A stretch of DNA of 64,000 nucleotides from Kutzneria sp. CA-103260 (GCF_018263855.1 NZ_CP073318.1:2976001-3040000); one strand, 5' to 3'; positions 11,383 to 20,107 are shown, counted from the stretch's first letter. Program-made: numbers and translations. The notes: generated by a model from the sequence alone, not told the origin.

Positions 11383-12162
11383 TCAGACCGTCTTGATCGT
11401 GCCGCCGTCGATGACGTAGTCGACCCCGGTGGTGCTGCCGGCCATGTCGGACAGCAGGAACGCGATCAGGGCCGCCACCTCCTCGGCCTCGGCGAGGCGC
11501 CCGGTCGTGATGCGCTGCTCCGTCGCGATCCGCTGGACGAATTCCGCGAGGCTCATGCCGGCCGCGGCCGCCCACCTGGCGACCTGGCCGTTGGGGTCCT
11601 CGTAGACGGAGGTGCGGACCGCGCCGGGGGAAATGGTGTTCACGCGCACGCCTCGGGGACCGAATTCCTCGGCCAGCGACTTGCTGAGCGCGGTGAGCGC
11701 CGCCTTGGCCGAGCCGAAGGCGACCGGGAAGCCCCCGGGCATCCGGGCGACGATGGACGAGACGTTGACGATCACTCCCCGGCGCTCGACGAGGCTGGGC
11801 AGGGCCGCGCGAGTGGCCCGGACGGTGCTCAGCACGTTGATGTCGAACATGCGGGTCCACTCCGCGTCGTCGACATCGAGGAAACCGAGGGTCGCCTCGT
11901 CACCGCCGCCCACGTTGTTCACCAGCAGGTCGATGCCGCCCAGCTCGGCCAGGGCGCTGTCGATGAGGGTGGCGACGCCGGCCACGGTGCTCAGGTCGGC
12001 CGACACCGGGTGGGCGCCGGTTTCCGCCAGCTCGGGCGTGATGGTGCGGGCGGCGCCCACGACCCGAACTCCTTCGTCGACCAGGGTCCGGACTGTGGCG
12101 AGCCCGATGCCCCTGCTGGCCCCGGTGACGATGGCCGTCTTGTTGGTGAGATTGAGGTTCAC
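11383..12162 (-). CDS. SDR family oxidoreductase with Phe at the catalytic Tyr position
   Basis: 259 residues, normal length for a classical short-chain dehydrogenase. The cofactor loop TGASRGIG (residues 13-20), NNVGG and the catalytic Ser strand IVNVSSI are present. At the active site the motif reads FGSAK instead of YxxxK, so the catalytic Tyr is replaced by Phe while the Lys remains. This should weaken or change the usual NAD(P)H redox chemistry. It follows the MBL hydrolase gene in the same direction after about 50 bp, and both are probably under the MarR regulator upstream. Confidence 0.82.
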   Translation of the reverse strand: MNLNLTNKTAIVTGASRGIGLATVRTLVDEGVRVVGAARTITPELAETGAHPVSADLSTVAGVATLIDSALAELGGIDLLVNNVGGGDEATLGFLDVDDAEWTRMFDINVLSTVRATRAALPSLVERRGVIVNVSSIVARMPGGFPVAFGSAKAALTALSKSLAEEFGPRGVRVNTISPGAVRTSVYEDPNGQVARWAAAAGMSLAEFVQRIATEQRITTGRLAEAEEVAALIAFLLSDMAGSTTGVDYVIDGGTIKTV

Positions 12163-12213
12163 GGCACTCCAGTTCCTGCATGCAAAGGGGGATCCGGGCG
12201 AACGGGTGTGGTC

Positions 12214-13089
12214 TCAGGCGTCGATCGGATGCCAGGCCGGTCGGCCGTCCTCGATGCGGACACGACCGAAGGGCACGTCGGCGAAGTGGATGCCGAAACC
12301 GATCGTGTCGGGCTCGGCCAACTCGAGAACGAGGCTGTGGCGGAGGCTGGCGGCCTGTTCGCGGTCGTGGTCGGCGGGGACCTCCCACAGCGGGTGGCTG
12401 ATCTGGACCGGGGAGTGGAAGGCATCGCCGAAGGCGATCACCCGCTGGCCACCCGCGCTGATCACGAAGGCGGCGTGGCCCACGCTGTGGCCGGGCGCGA
12501 ACATGACGTGGACGCCGGGAAAGACTTCCTCGCCCTCGACCACGGTGCGCACCCGCGGCCGCATGGCTTCGAGCATGTCGCCCAGGCCCTGCGCTTCGGC
12601 GAAGTGCCGCTGGGTCCACTCGGGTTCGGCGATCAGGTAGTCGGCCGCGGTGAACGCGGGCCGGTCGCTGCCGGGGGCGGGGTGCCAGGCCCAGCCCACG
12701 TGGTCGTGGTGCAGGTGGGTGATGGCGACCGCCTCGATGTCCGCGGGGCTGTGGCCGAGAGCGGCGAGGCTGTCCAGCAGCTTGCCGCCGCTCAGGGTGC
12801 CGAACGGGTTCTCCGGTGGGCCCACCGTCAGCGGACCGACCCCGGCGTCGATGAGCAGGGCGCGGCCGTCGCGTTCCACGAGCAGGCCGCCGTTGCCGGT
12901 GACCAGGTGCCCGCCCTCGTCGAGGTATTCCGCGTGGGCCGCCCAGAACTCGTCGGTGGGCTCCGGCAGCCAGAGCCGGGCCTTGAGCGTGCCCACGCCG
13001 TCCGGCACGTAGCTCAGCTTCGTGTCGCCGAGCGTCAGGGACCGGATGCCCGAGGGGCGCCGGAGACGCTCGTCCAGCTGCGATGTCAT
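12214..13089 (-). CDS. MBL-fold metallo-hydrolase
   Basis: 291 residues. The metal motif HLHHDH (residues 125-130) is complete, the later ligands lie in APGHSVGH and FGDAFH, and a last His is in IGFGIHFA. The family includes quorum-quenching lactonases and other hydrolases that use a two-metal centre; the substrate here is unknown. It starts 19 bases from a MarR-type palindrome and is divergent from the marR-like gene. With the following SDR it forms a likely two-gene inducible detoxification or catabolic unit. Confidence 0.85.
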   Translation of the reverse strand: MTSQLDERLRRPSGIRSLTLGDTKLSYVPDGVGTLKARLWLPEPTDEFWAAHAEYLDEGGHLVTGNGGLLVERDGRALLIDAGVGPLTVGPPENPFGTLSGGKLLDSLAALGHSPADIEAVAITHLHHDHVGWAWHPAPGSDRPAFTAADYLIAEPEWTQRHFAEAQGLGDMLEAMRPRVRTVVEGEEVFPGVHVMFAPGHSVGHAAFVISAGGQRVIAFGDAFHSPVQISHPLWEVPADHDREQAASLRHSLVLELAEPDTIGFGIHFADVPFGRVRIEDGRPAWHPIDA

Positions 13090-13108
13090 GTTCCAACCTC
13101 CACATGCT

Positions 13109-13149
13109 TATGACTTGAAAGGTTCAGGTCATAACTATCATGACTTGAA
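13109..13149. promoter_or_regulatory. MarR-type operator: inverted repeat plus a third half-site
   Basis: TATGACTTGAA (13109-13119) and TTCAGGTCATA (13123-13133) form an 11-bp inverted repeat with one mismatch and a 3-base centre. A third copy, ATGACTTGAA, lies at 13140-13149, about three helical turns from the first. The set fills the gap between the MBL hydrolase and the marR-like gene. TAGCCT at 13160-13165 may be the -10 box of the latter. Confidence 0.7.
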
Positions 13150-13171
13150 GCAGCTTTGCTAGCCTGGAGCC

Positions 13172-13597
13172 ATGTCGATGTCGGACTCACAGGCGGCCGC
13201 GCAGTGGGAGCTGGGCAAGCTGGTGCACGAGCTGGACATGCAGAACAGCGCGCGGATGCGGGAGCGTGTGGCCAAGCTCGGTCTCACCACCGCGCAAGCC
13301 TCGGCCCTGCGCGAGCTGACGGGTCCGATGACCATGAGCGAGTTGGCCGGCCGGATGGCCTGCGAACCGTCGAACGCCACCGTGGTGATCGACAAGCTGG
13401 AAAGCCAGCGGCTGATCGAACGGCGGGCGCACCCCTCTGATCGCCGCGCCAAGCAGCTGACCCTCACCCCTGAAGGCGCCGAGCAGCGGGAACAGCTGCT
13501 GGCCGTGCTGAGCGAGGAACCTCTGGTGACCGGCCTGGCCCAGCGGGAACTGGACGCGCTTCGCGACCTGCTGGAGCGAGCCATCTCCCGCGACTGA
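13172..13597 (+). CDS. MarR family transcriptional regulator
   Basis: 141 residues with the full MarR winged helix: MSELAGRMACEPSNATVVIDKLESQ is the recognition region and RRAHPSDRRAK the wing with its conserved DxRxK. It probably represses itself and the divergent MBL-SDR genes through the operator at 13109-13149. The ATG lies seven bases after a TAGCCT box, so the message may be leaderless. An in-frame ATG two codons later is an alternative start. Confidence 0.88.
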   Translation: MSMSDSQAAAQWELGKLVHELDMQNSARMRERVAKLGLTTAQASALRELTGPMTMSELAGRMACEPSNATVVIDKLESQRLIERRAHPSDRRAKQLTLTPEGAEQREQLLAVLSEEPLVTGLAQRELDALRDLLERAISRD

Positions 13598-13640
13598 CCC
13601 GCCTCACCCCGATATCCACACGCGCGGCCGGCCCGTCGTG

Positions 13641-13669
13641 TTGTCGACATACCGACTGGTCGGTACTAT
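13641..13669 (+). promoter_or_regulatory. Promoter with embedded TetR-type operator for the HAD-APH-ACAD operon
   Basis: TTGTCG (13641-13646) and TACTAT (13664-13669) are spaced 17 bp, a good vegetative promoter. The spacer holds TACCGA-CTGG-TCGGTA (13650-13665), a 6-bp inverted repeat of the type bound by TetR regulators of acyl-CoA metabolism. The expected transcription start falls on the GTG at 13677, so the first gene should be leaderless. Confidence 0.65.
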
Positions 13670-13676
13670 CGCCGGC

Positions 13677-14321
13677 GTGCCGCAAACCCGTGCCGTGGAC
13701 GCCGTCGTGTTCGACTACGGCGGCGTGCTGACCACGCCCCTGAGCTCCGCCACCGGCAGCTGGCTGCGCGCCGACGGCATCGACCCGGACGGCTTCTCGG
13801 CCCTGATGCAGAGCTGGCTGGGCCGCGACGCCGAGCCCGGCAACCCGATCCACCTGCTGGAGACCGGCGAGCTGGACGTGCCGGAGTTCGAGCGGCGGTT
13901 CGCGGCCCGGCTGGTCGCGACCAACGGCGAGCCGGTCAGGGCCGAAGGCGTGCTGGGCCGGCTGTTCGCCGGGATGAAGCCCAGCGACGAGATGACCCGC
14001 CTGCTCCGCGACCTACGGCAGGTAGGTGTGCGCACCGGGCTGCTGTCCAACAGTTGGGGCAACGACTACCCGCACGACCTGCTGGCCGAGCTGTGCGAGG
14101 TGGTCGTGATCAGCGGCGACGTCGGCCTGCGCAAGCCGGACGAGCCGATCTACCGGCTGTTGCTGGAACGGCTGGCGCTGCCGGCCGAGCGCGTCGTCTT
14201 CGTCGACGACTTCACCGCCAATGTGCGGACCGCGCAGCGGCTTGGCATGCACGGCATCAAACACGTCGATCCCGCCAGCACCCGCGCGGCGCTGGCCGAC
14301 CTGCTGGGGGTGGCCCTGTGA
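13677..14321 (+). CDS. HAD-like hydrolase (ACAD10 HAD-domain type)
   Basis: 214 residues. HAD motif I is VVFDYGGVLT, with the nucleophile Asp but Gly at the +2 position where a general acid Asp is common; motif II is LLSNSWG; the Lys is in GLRKPDEPIY; motif IV is VFVDDF. The GTG at 13677 gives the family-like start and lies at the predicted transcription start; an upstream in-frame start at 13638 would lie inside the promoter. It overlaps the next gene by GTGA. The three genes together match the HAD, APH and dehydrogenase domains of human ACAD10. Confidence 0.82.
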   Translation: MPQTRAVDAVVFDYGGVLTTPLSSATGSWLRADGIDPDGFSALMQSWLGRDAEPGNPIHLLETGELDVPEFERRFAARLVATNGEPVRAEGVLGRLFAGMKPSDEMTRLLRDLRQVGVRTGLLSNSWGNDYPHDLLAELCEVVVISGDVGLRKPDEPIYRLLLERLALPAERVVFVDDFTANVRTAQRLGMHGIKHVDPASTRAALADLLGVAL

Positions 14322-15364
14322 CCGCAGGTAGCTCAGCGAACCGAGCGCTGCCGGGCCTGGACGTCGAGGCCCTGGCCAAGCACCTGGACGCGGCCGGTGT
14401 GCTGGCCGGTCCGCTGACCGCCGAGCTGATCACCGGCGGCCGGTCCAACCTGACCTACCGGGTCTCGGACGGCGCCCACGACTGGGTGCTGCGCCGGCCG
14501 CCGCTGGGTCACGTGCTGGCCACCGCGCACGACATGGGCCGCGAGTTCCGGGTGATCTCGGCGCTGGCCCCGACCAAGGTGCCGGTGCCCAGAACCGAGC
14601 TGTACTGCGAGGACACCGCGGTCATCGGCGCGCCGTTCTATTTGATGGAACGGGTCGAGGGCACGCCGATGCGGTCCCGCGCCGACACCGCCGGGCTGTC
14701 CCCGCAGCAGGCCGCGAAGGTCGCGGACGAGCTGATCGACGTGCTGGCTGAGCTGCACGAGGTGGACCCGCAGGCGGTCGGGCTGGGCGACTTTGGCCGC
14801 CCCGACGGCTTCATGACCCGTCAGGTCGCCCGTTGGCGCAAGCAGTTGGACGCCTCCCGCAGCCGGGACCTGCCCGGCATCGAGGAACTGCACGCCAAGC
14901 TGGCCGCCAGTGTGCCGGCCGCGCAGCGGGCCACGATCGTGCACGGCGACTACCGGCTGGACAACGCGCTCGTGACGACCGAGCCGCTGGCCGTCAGCGC
15001 GGTGCTGGACTGGGAGATGTCCACCCTCGGCGACCCGCTGTCCGACCTGGGCCTGTTCGTCGTGTACTGGCAGGGCGTGGGCCAGGAGGACGACCCGATC
15101 ACCAACGGGGTCAACGAGACTCCCGGCTTCCCCGCCGTCGACGCGCTGGTCGAGCGCTACGCGCGGCGCACCGGCATGGACGTGTCCGGCCTCGGCTGGT
15201 ACGTCGCCTTCGCCTACTTCAAGCTCGCGGTGATCTTGGAGGGCATTCACTACCGGTTCGTGCAGGGCGGCACGGTCGGCGCCGGATTCGAGCGGATCGG
15301 CGCCCTGGTCGGACCGCTCGTCGAGTACGGCGCCGCCGCGGCCGCCGCAGTCAAGGAGGACTGA
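14318..15364 (+). CDS. APH-type phosphotransferase (ACAD10/11 kinase-domain type)
   Basis: 348 residues of the aminoglycoside phosphotransferase/choline kinase fold. The catalytic loop HGDYRLDN and the metal motif [15 protein letters not shown] are complete. In the ACAD10/11 family this kinase is thought to phosphorylate the 4-hydroxyl of hydroxyacyl-CoAs before the dehydrogenase domain removes the phosphate; this is family knowledge, not shown here. GTG start overlaps the HAD stop (GTGA), and its own stop overlaps the next ATG by one base, so the three genes are translationally coupled. Confidence 0.87.
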   Translation: MTAGSSANRALPGLDVEALAKHLDAAGVLAGPLTAELITGGRSNLTYRVSDGAHDWVLRRPPLGHVLATAHDMGREFRVISALAPTKVPVPRTELYCEDTAVIGAPFYLMERVEGTPMRSRADTAGLSPQQAAKVADELIDVLAELHEVDPQAVGLGDFGRPDGFMTRQVARWRKQLDASRSRDLPGIEELHAKLAASVPAAQRATIVHGDYRLDNALVTTEPLAVSAVLDWEMSTLGDPLSDLGLFVVYWQGVGQEDDPITNGVNETPGFPAVDALVERYARRTGMDVSGLGWYVAFAYFKLAVILEGIHYRFVQGGTVGAGFERIGALVGPLVEYGAAAAAAVKED

Positions 15365-16587
15365 TGGAGTTCGAGTACGACCAGCGCACCCAGGAGCTGA
15401 TCGGTCAGCTGACCGAGTTCATGGCGTCGCACGTGTACCCGGCCGAGGCCGCGCACAAGGACTGGGTGCTCGACAACCCCACCTCGTGGGACGCGCCGCC
15501 GGTGATCGAGGAGCTCAAGGCCGAGGCCCGCAGGCGCGGGCTGTGGAACCTGTTCCTGCCGGACAAGGAGCACGGCGCCGGCCTGACCAACCTCCAGTAC
15601 GCGCCGCTGGCCGAGATAACCGGCCGCAGCCCGGCGCTGGCCCCGGAGGCCACCAACTGCGCCGCGCCGGACACCGGCAACATGGAGGTGCTGGCCGGCT
15701 TCGGCACGGCCGAGCAGCAGGAGCGGTGGCTCAAGCCGCTGCTGGCCGGCGAGATCCGCTCGGCGTTCTGCATGACCGAGCCGGACGTGGCCTCCTCGGA
15801 CGCCACCAACATCGCCACCCGGATCGAGCGGGACGGCGACGAGTACGTGATCAACGGGCGGAAGTGGTTCGCCTCCGGCGCGATGAGCCCCCGGGCCAAG
15901 ATCTTCATCGTGATGGGGCAGACCGCCCCGGACAACCCGGACCGGCACCGCCGGCAGAGCCAGGTGCTGGTGCCCCGGGACACGCCCGGCGTGAACGTCA
16001 AGCGCGGCATGCACGTCTTCGGCTTCACCGACGGCGCCCACGGCGGGCACGCCGAGATCGAGTTCAAGGACGTGCGGGTCCCGGTCGCCAACGTCATCGC
16101 CGGCGAGGGCGAGGGCTTCGCCATCGCGCAGGCCCGGCTGGGCCCCGGCCGCATCCACCACTGCATGCGGCTGATCGGCATGGCCGAGCGGGCCGTCGAG
16201 GCCATGTGCCAGCGGACCGTGAGCCGGGTGGCGTTCGGCAAGCCGATCGCCGACCAGGGCGTCGTGCAGGAGTGGATCGCCGAGGCGCGGGTGGCCATCG
16301 AGCAGGCCCGGCTGCTGGTGCTCAAGACCGCGTGGCTGATGGACACCGTCGGCAACAAGGGCGCGCACACCGAGATCCAGTCCATCAAGATCGCCACCCC
16401 GGCCGCGGTCGAGAAGATCATCGACCGGGCCATCCAGTCGCACGGCGGCGGCGGCGTGAGCCAGGACTTCATCCTGACCACGCTGTGGGCCTCGGCCCGC
16501 ATGCTGCGCCTGGCCGACGGCCCCGACGAGGTGCACAAGATGTCCCTGGCCCGGCGGGAACTGCGGCCCTACCGGCCGGCCCGCTGA
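15364..16587 (+). CDS. Acyl-CoA dehydrogenase (ACAD10/11-like)
   Basis: 407 residues, full-length acyl-CoA dehydrogenase. FAD-binding parts [13 protein letters not shown] and [11 protein letters not shown] are present, with the C-terminal helical region around [12 protein letters not shown] and [11 protein letters not shown]. It is the third gene of the coupled HAD-kinase-dehydrogenase operon and ends nine bases before a large nested palindrome that should terminate it. The likely job is breakdown of 4-hydroxy fatty acids via phosphorylated acyl-CoAs, together with its two partners. Confidence 0.9.
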   Translation: MEFEYDQRTQELIGQLTEFMASHVYPAEAAHKDWVLDNPTSWDAPPVIEELKAEARRRGLWNLFLPDKEHGAGLTNLQYAPLAEITGRSPALAPEATNCAAPDTGNMEVLAGFGTAEQQERWLKPLLAGEIRSAFCMTEPDVASSDATNIATRIERDGDEYVINGRKWFASGAMSPRAKIFIVMGQTAPDNPDRHRRQSQVLVPRDTPGVNVKRGMHVFGFTDGAHGGHAEIEFKDVRVPVANVIAGEGEGFAIAQARLGPGRIHHCMRLIGMAERAVEAMCQRTVSRVAFGKPIADQGVVQEWIAEARVAIEQARLLVLKTAWLMDTVGNKGAHTEIQSIKIATPAAVEKIIDRAIQSHGGGGVSQDFILTTLWASARMLRLADGPDEVHKMSLARRELRPYRPAR

Positions 16588-16595
16588 GTTCGCGC

Positions 16596-16716
16596 GTCTC
16601 CAAGACCCACAAACCCCCGTCAGGGCGGTCTGCAACGACTACAAACCCCGAAGCTCCGCTTCGGGGTTTGTAGTCGTTAGAGGTGTTTTCCGGTGGGGTT
16701 TGTGGGTCTTGGAGAC
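16596..16716. terminator. Nested double palindrome between convergent genes
   Basis: The outer arms are a perfect 22-bp inverted repeat (16596-16617 with 16695-16716). Inside sits a second, perfect 21-bp hairpin (16634-16654 with 16658-16678) with a 3-base loop TCC. Both arms share the core ACAAACCCC. It fills almost the whole gap between the dehydrogenase and the convergent lipoprotein gene. A bidirectional terminator is the simplest reading; a small non-autonomous element is the alternative. Confidence 0.7.
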
Positions 16717-16720
16717 ACCA

Positions 16721-17200
16721 CTACAGCTTGCTCAACAGCGCGTCGCTGAGTCGGTAGGCCTTGGCCTTGCCGTTGCTCGCGGTCGCGCAGCCCGTGGGGC
16801 TGACCGTCACGTACTCCGGGTCGCCCTTGGCGTACGCGAAGATCACGACGTCGGTCGTGCCGTTGTTCATCGGGCACATCGTGCCGCGCGGCGGCGGCGT
16901 CGTGTCAGCCGCGTTCAACGCCGCGACGAGTCCCTTCACGTCGGTCACCTGCACCGACTTGGCCAGCGCCGCCGGCCCGCCCGGGTTCGGCGCCGGGTAG
17001 TGGCACACCACCGCGGCCCCCGGCTCGCCCGGCACCATCGGCTTCGCCGGGCCTGTCGCCGGATGCGGCGAGAGCGTCTCCGGACACGCCGGCGTGCTCA
17101 CCGGCTGCGCGGCCACATCCGTGGTGACCGTCGGTGCGGCGCAGGCAGCGGCCGACAGCAGCACACCCGCGATGACCATCGAACGCCTGATAGCGACCAT
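16721..17200 (-). CDS. Putative secreted lipoprotein of unknown function
   Basis: 159 residues starting at the ATG at 17200. The N-terminus has RR, a hydrophobic stretch and AAAC, a weak lipobox, so anchoring to the outer face of the membrane is likely. The mature part has four or more Cys (ACPET, VVCHY, TMCPM, TGCAT), which could pair into disulfides. I do not recognise a domain. A longer upstream frame exists but it runs antisense to the neighbouring SDR gene and is not credible. Confidence 0.6.
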   Translation of the reverse strand: MVAIRRSMVIAGVLLSAAACAAPTVTTDVAAQPVSTPACPETLSPHPATGPAKPMVPGEPGAAVVCHYPAPNPGGPAALAKSVQVTDVKGLVAALNAADTTPPPRGTMCPMNNGTTDVVIFAYAKGDPEYVTVSPTGCATASNGKAKAYRLSDALLSKL

Positions 17201-17347
17201 GCCCGGAAGACGGAGCCCAGCGCCGTTCGGGTTGCACGAGGTCACGGCACGCCCAGGCGTAGCAGTGTCCGCGCTCGCCGAAAGACCTTGGACCGGACAG
17301 CGGTCACGGCGGCAGAGTGGTCCCCACACCGAACAGGGGAGATGACG

Positions 17348-18178
17348 ATGGACAGGGTTTGGTTGGTCACCGGCGCGAACAGCGGCTTCGGCCGGGCCAT
17401 CACGACCGCGGCGGTGGCGGCCGGGGACGTCGTGGTCGCGGCTGCCCGCCGGGCCGGGACGTTGGACGACCTGGTGGCGGCCCACCCGGACCAGGTGGAG
17501 GCGATCCAGCTGGACGTCACCGACATCGCCGCCGCCGAGGCGGCCGTGGCCGGGGTGGTGGCCCGGCACGGCCGGCTCGACGTGCTGGTCAACAACGCCG
17601 GCCGCACCCACGTCGGCGCGGCCGAGGAAACCACCGACGCCGAGCTGCGGGCGCTGTTCGACGTGCACTTCTTCGGCCCGGCGGCGCTGGTCCGGGCCGC
17701 CCTGCCGCACATGCGGTCCCGCCGTAGCGGGGCGATCGTGCAGCTGAGCAGCATGGGCGGCCAGATGTCGTTCGCCGGCTTCGGGGCCTACAGCGCCACC
17801 AAGTTCGCCCTGGAAGGCCTGTCCGAGGCACTGGCCGACGAGGTCAACCGGCTCGGGATCAAGGTGCTGATCGTGGAGCCGGGCGCGTTCCGGACCGGGC
17901 TGATGGACAACAAGCAGTTCAGCGAGGCCATTCCGGACTACGAGGAGTCGGTCGGCGCCACCCGCCGGATGACCGCGGACGTCAACGGCTCGCAGCCCGG
18001 CGACCCGGCCAAGGCGGCCGCCGCCATCCTGGCCGCGCTGGACGCTTCGGTGACGCCGCTACGCCTGGTGCTCGGCGGTGACGCGGTGGACGCGGTCGCC
18101 GGCCACCTCGAGAGCGTACGAGCGGACATCGAGGCGTGGGAGAAGGTCTCCCGAGCCACCGCCTTCGACGAGGCGTAG
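17348..18178 (+). CDS. SDR family oxidoreductase
   Basis: 276 residues with TGANSGFG near the N-terminus, NNAGR, the Ser strand VQLSSMGG and the complete YSATK catalytic pair, then EPGAFRTGL. This is the oxidoreductase type common near tailoring or detoxification genes. The ATG at 17348 has AGGGGAG at good spacing; the ATG at 17342 would be too close. Its last 120 bases overlap, on the opposite strand, the 3' end of the FAD monooxygenase frame. Confidence 0.85.
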   Translation: MDRVWLVTGANSGFGRAITTAAVAAGDVVVAAARRAGTLDDLVAAHPDQVEAIQLDVTDIAAAEAAVAGVVARHGRLDVLVNNAGRTHVGAAEETTDAELRALFDVHFFGPAALVRAALPHMRSRRSGAIVQLSSMGGQMSFAGFGAYSATKFALEGLSEALADEVNRLGIKVLIVEPGAFRTGLMDNKQFSEAIPDYEESVGATRRMTADVNGSQPGDPAKAAAAILAALDASVTPLRLVLGGDAVDAVAGHLESVRADIEAWEKVSRATAFDEA

Positions 18179-19537
18179 CCAGTTCTCGACGTCGCCGACG
18201 GCCCCGATGTGGCCGTCGGGGCGGACCAGCACCCTGGTGCCGGCGGCCAGGTCGTAGCCCTCGATCGGGCCGCCGAAGGTCAACACGGTCGCGTGCGTGC
18301 CCCGGAACAGGTCGAACAGCCGGGTGCCATCCGGCAGCAGGCCATCCGGGGCACGGTCGCCGGCCTGGAGCTGTCCCTTGGCGGCACGGTCGTCCAGCGC
18401 GAGCGGGCCGCCGCGGTAGGTGATGTCGAGCTGGTGGATCGCCGGGGCCGGGCCGGTCGTCGGGCGGAAGTTCCGGCGGTGCATCTCGGTCGACAGGCCG
18501 AGCAGGTGCGCGGCGACCGGCATCCGCTCGGCCTCGTAGCTGTCCAGGAGCGCGTCCGGAGCCCCGCCCAAAACCGCGGCCAGCTTCCAGCCGAGGTTGT
18601 AGGCGTCCTGCACGCTGGTGTTCAGGCCCTGGCCGCTGGCCGACGAGTGCACGTGGGCGGCGTCGCCAGCCAGCAGCACCCGGTCGACCCGGAACCGGTC
18701 CACCATGCGCACGTTGATCCGGTACACCGAGATCCACCGCAGGTCGCGCAGCTCGATGTCGGTGCGGCCGGTGCGCTCGACCATGGTGCGCCGCAAGGTG
18801 TCCAGCGTCGGCTCCGCCGCGTCCTGCGGCGTCACGGCCGCGACGAACTGGTAGTAGTCGGTGTTGGGCAGGTTCCACAGCGAGAACCGCTTCGTGACGT
18901 CGCCGGCGTGCGTGATCATGTGGCAGGCCACGCCGTCGAGGCCCTTGGCCCGCACGTCGCCGACCAGGGACCGCTCCGTCTCGTAGGTCTCGCCGGCGAA
19001 GCCGACCCCGAGCAGCTTGCGCACCGTGCTGCGGCCGCCGTCCGTGCCGACCAGGTAGTCGGCCTCGATCCGTTCCGGAATCCCGTTGCGCAGCACGGAA
19101 ACCGTGACGCCGTTGGGCCGCTGCTCGAAGCCGGTGACCTCGGTGTCGAACTCCACCTTGCCGCCCAGCCGCACGAACCGGTCGTGCAGGATCCGGTCGG
19201 TCCGCCACTGCGGAATCAGCCACGCCTTCGGGTACGGGACGCCGGGGGAGACCCGCGGCTCCTCGACGCCCAGCATCTCGTGCAGCGGGCGTTCCCAGAC
19301 GATCTCCGTGCCCGAGTAGAGGCGGAAGTTCGGGAAGGGCATGCCCTCGGCGCGGACGTCGTCGAGCACGCCCAGGTCGTCGAACACCTCCAGGGTGCGG
19401 GGCTGCAGTCCCTTGCCGCGGGAGCCGGGGAACAGCCCCGACTCCCGGTCCAGCAGCCGGCAAGGGATGCCGCGCCGGGCCAGTTCGATGCCGAGCGTCA
19501 GGCCGGTCGGGCCGGCGCCCGCGATCACCACGGTCAC
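18059..19537 (-). CDS. FAD-dependent aromatic monooxygenase (PHBH/RdmE-like)
   Basis: 492 residues. The dinucleotide loop IAGAGPTGL, the mid-protein VGTDGGRS (DG motif) and LLAGDAAHVHS (GD motif) are all present, followed by a thioredoxin-like C-terminal domain ending around VLVRPDGHIG. These enzymes hydroxylate aromatic or polyketide substrates with NAD(P)H. The last 40 or so residues are read from DNA that also encodes the convergent SDR, which is unusual and may be a recent extension. Its GTG start overlaps the tetR-like stop (GTGA), so the two form an operon. Confidence 0.87.
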   Translation of the reverse strand: MTVVIAGAGPTGLTLGIELARRGIPCRLLDRESGLFPGSRGKGLQPRTLEVFDDLGVLDDVRAEGMPFPNFRLYSGTEIVWERPLHEMLGVEEPRVSPGVPYPKAWLIPQWRTDRILHDRFVRLGGKVEFDTEVTGFEQRPNGVTVSVLRNGIPERIEADYLVGTDGGRSTVRKLLGVGFAGETYETERSLVGDVRAKGLDGVACHMITHAGDVTKRFSLWNLPNTDYYQFVAAVTPQDAAEPTLDTLRRTMVERTGRTDIELRDLRWISVYRINVRMVDRFRVDRVLLAGDAAHVHSSASGQGLNTSVQDAYNLGWKLAAVLGGAPDALLDSYEAERMPVAAHLLGLSTEMHRRNFRPTTGPAPAIHQLDITYRGGPLALDDRAAKGQLQAGDRAPDGLLPDGTRLFDLFRGTHATVLTFGGPIEGYDLAAGTRVLVRPDGHIGAVGDVENWLRLVEGGGSGDLLPRLDVRSYALEVAGDRVHRVTAEHQA

Positions 19538-20103
19538 TTCTGTTCCCCGTTCCTCAACAGCACCAGCAGGACGTCGTCCACGACGCGGCTGATGAAGGCT
19601 TCGTCGAATTCGCCGGCGGTGACCTGGCGCATGATCATCGCCTCGGCCACGTCGTGCACCAGCTCGCTGTCCGCGTCCGCCGGCAGTTCGCCCCGGTCCA
19701 CCGCCCGCTGCAGGCTGACCAGGAAGGGCGACAGCTCCTCGTTCGCCACGTGCTCCTTGAGCGCCGCGTCCAGCTCTTCGTCGTGCCGCGCCGCCGCGAT
19801 CAGGCCGTTGATCAACGCCAGGTGCCGCTCATTGGCCCGTTCCTTCAGCGCCCGCATCACCGCGTACAGGTCCGAGCGCAGCTCACCGGTGTCCGGGATC
19901 GCCTCGTTCTGCTCCGCGTCGTAGGCGTCCAGCGCCGCCTTCACCAGCTGGGCCTTGTTCCGCCACCGCCGGTAGATCGTCGCCTTGCTGGCCTGCGCCC
20001 GCGCCGCCACCCCGTCCATCGTCAGGTTGGCGTATCCCCCCTCCACCACCAGCTCGATCACCGCCGCCAGGATGGCGTCCTCACGTTCCTTGCCGCGAAC
20101 CAT
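19534..20103 (-). CDS. TetR family transcriptional regulator
   Basis: 189 residues from the ATG at 20103 (MVRGKERED). The TetR helix-turn-helix is visible (MDGVAARAQASKATIYRRWRNKAQLV), followed by a helical ligand-binding domain. It is translationally coupled to the FAD monooxygenase and sits five bases from a perfect palindrome, so it should repress its own operon and release it when the aromatic ligand is present. Confidence 0.88.
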   Translation of the reverse strand: MVRGKEREDAILAAVIELVVEGGYANLTMDGVAARAQASKATIYRRWRNKAQLVKAALDAYDAEQNEAIPDTGELRSDLYAVMRALKERANERHLALINGLIAAARHDEELDAALKEHVANEELSPFLVSLQRAVDRGELPADADSELVHDVAEAMIMRQVTAGEFDEAFISRVVDDVLLVLLRNGEQK

Positions 20104-20107
20104 GAGA

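Noticed and set aside
14325..14335. GGTAGCTCAG, a tRNA D-arm look-alike
   Set aside because: It is in the first codons of the APH-type kinase gene; no T-loop or acceptor stem follows within tRNA distance.
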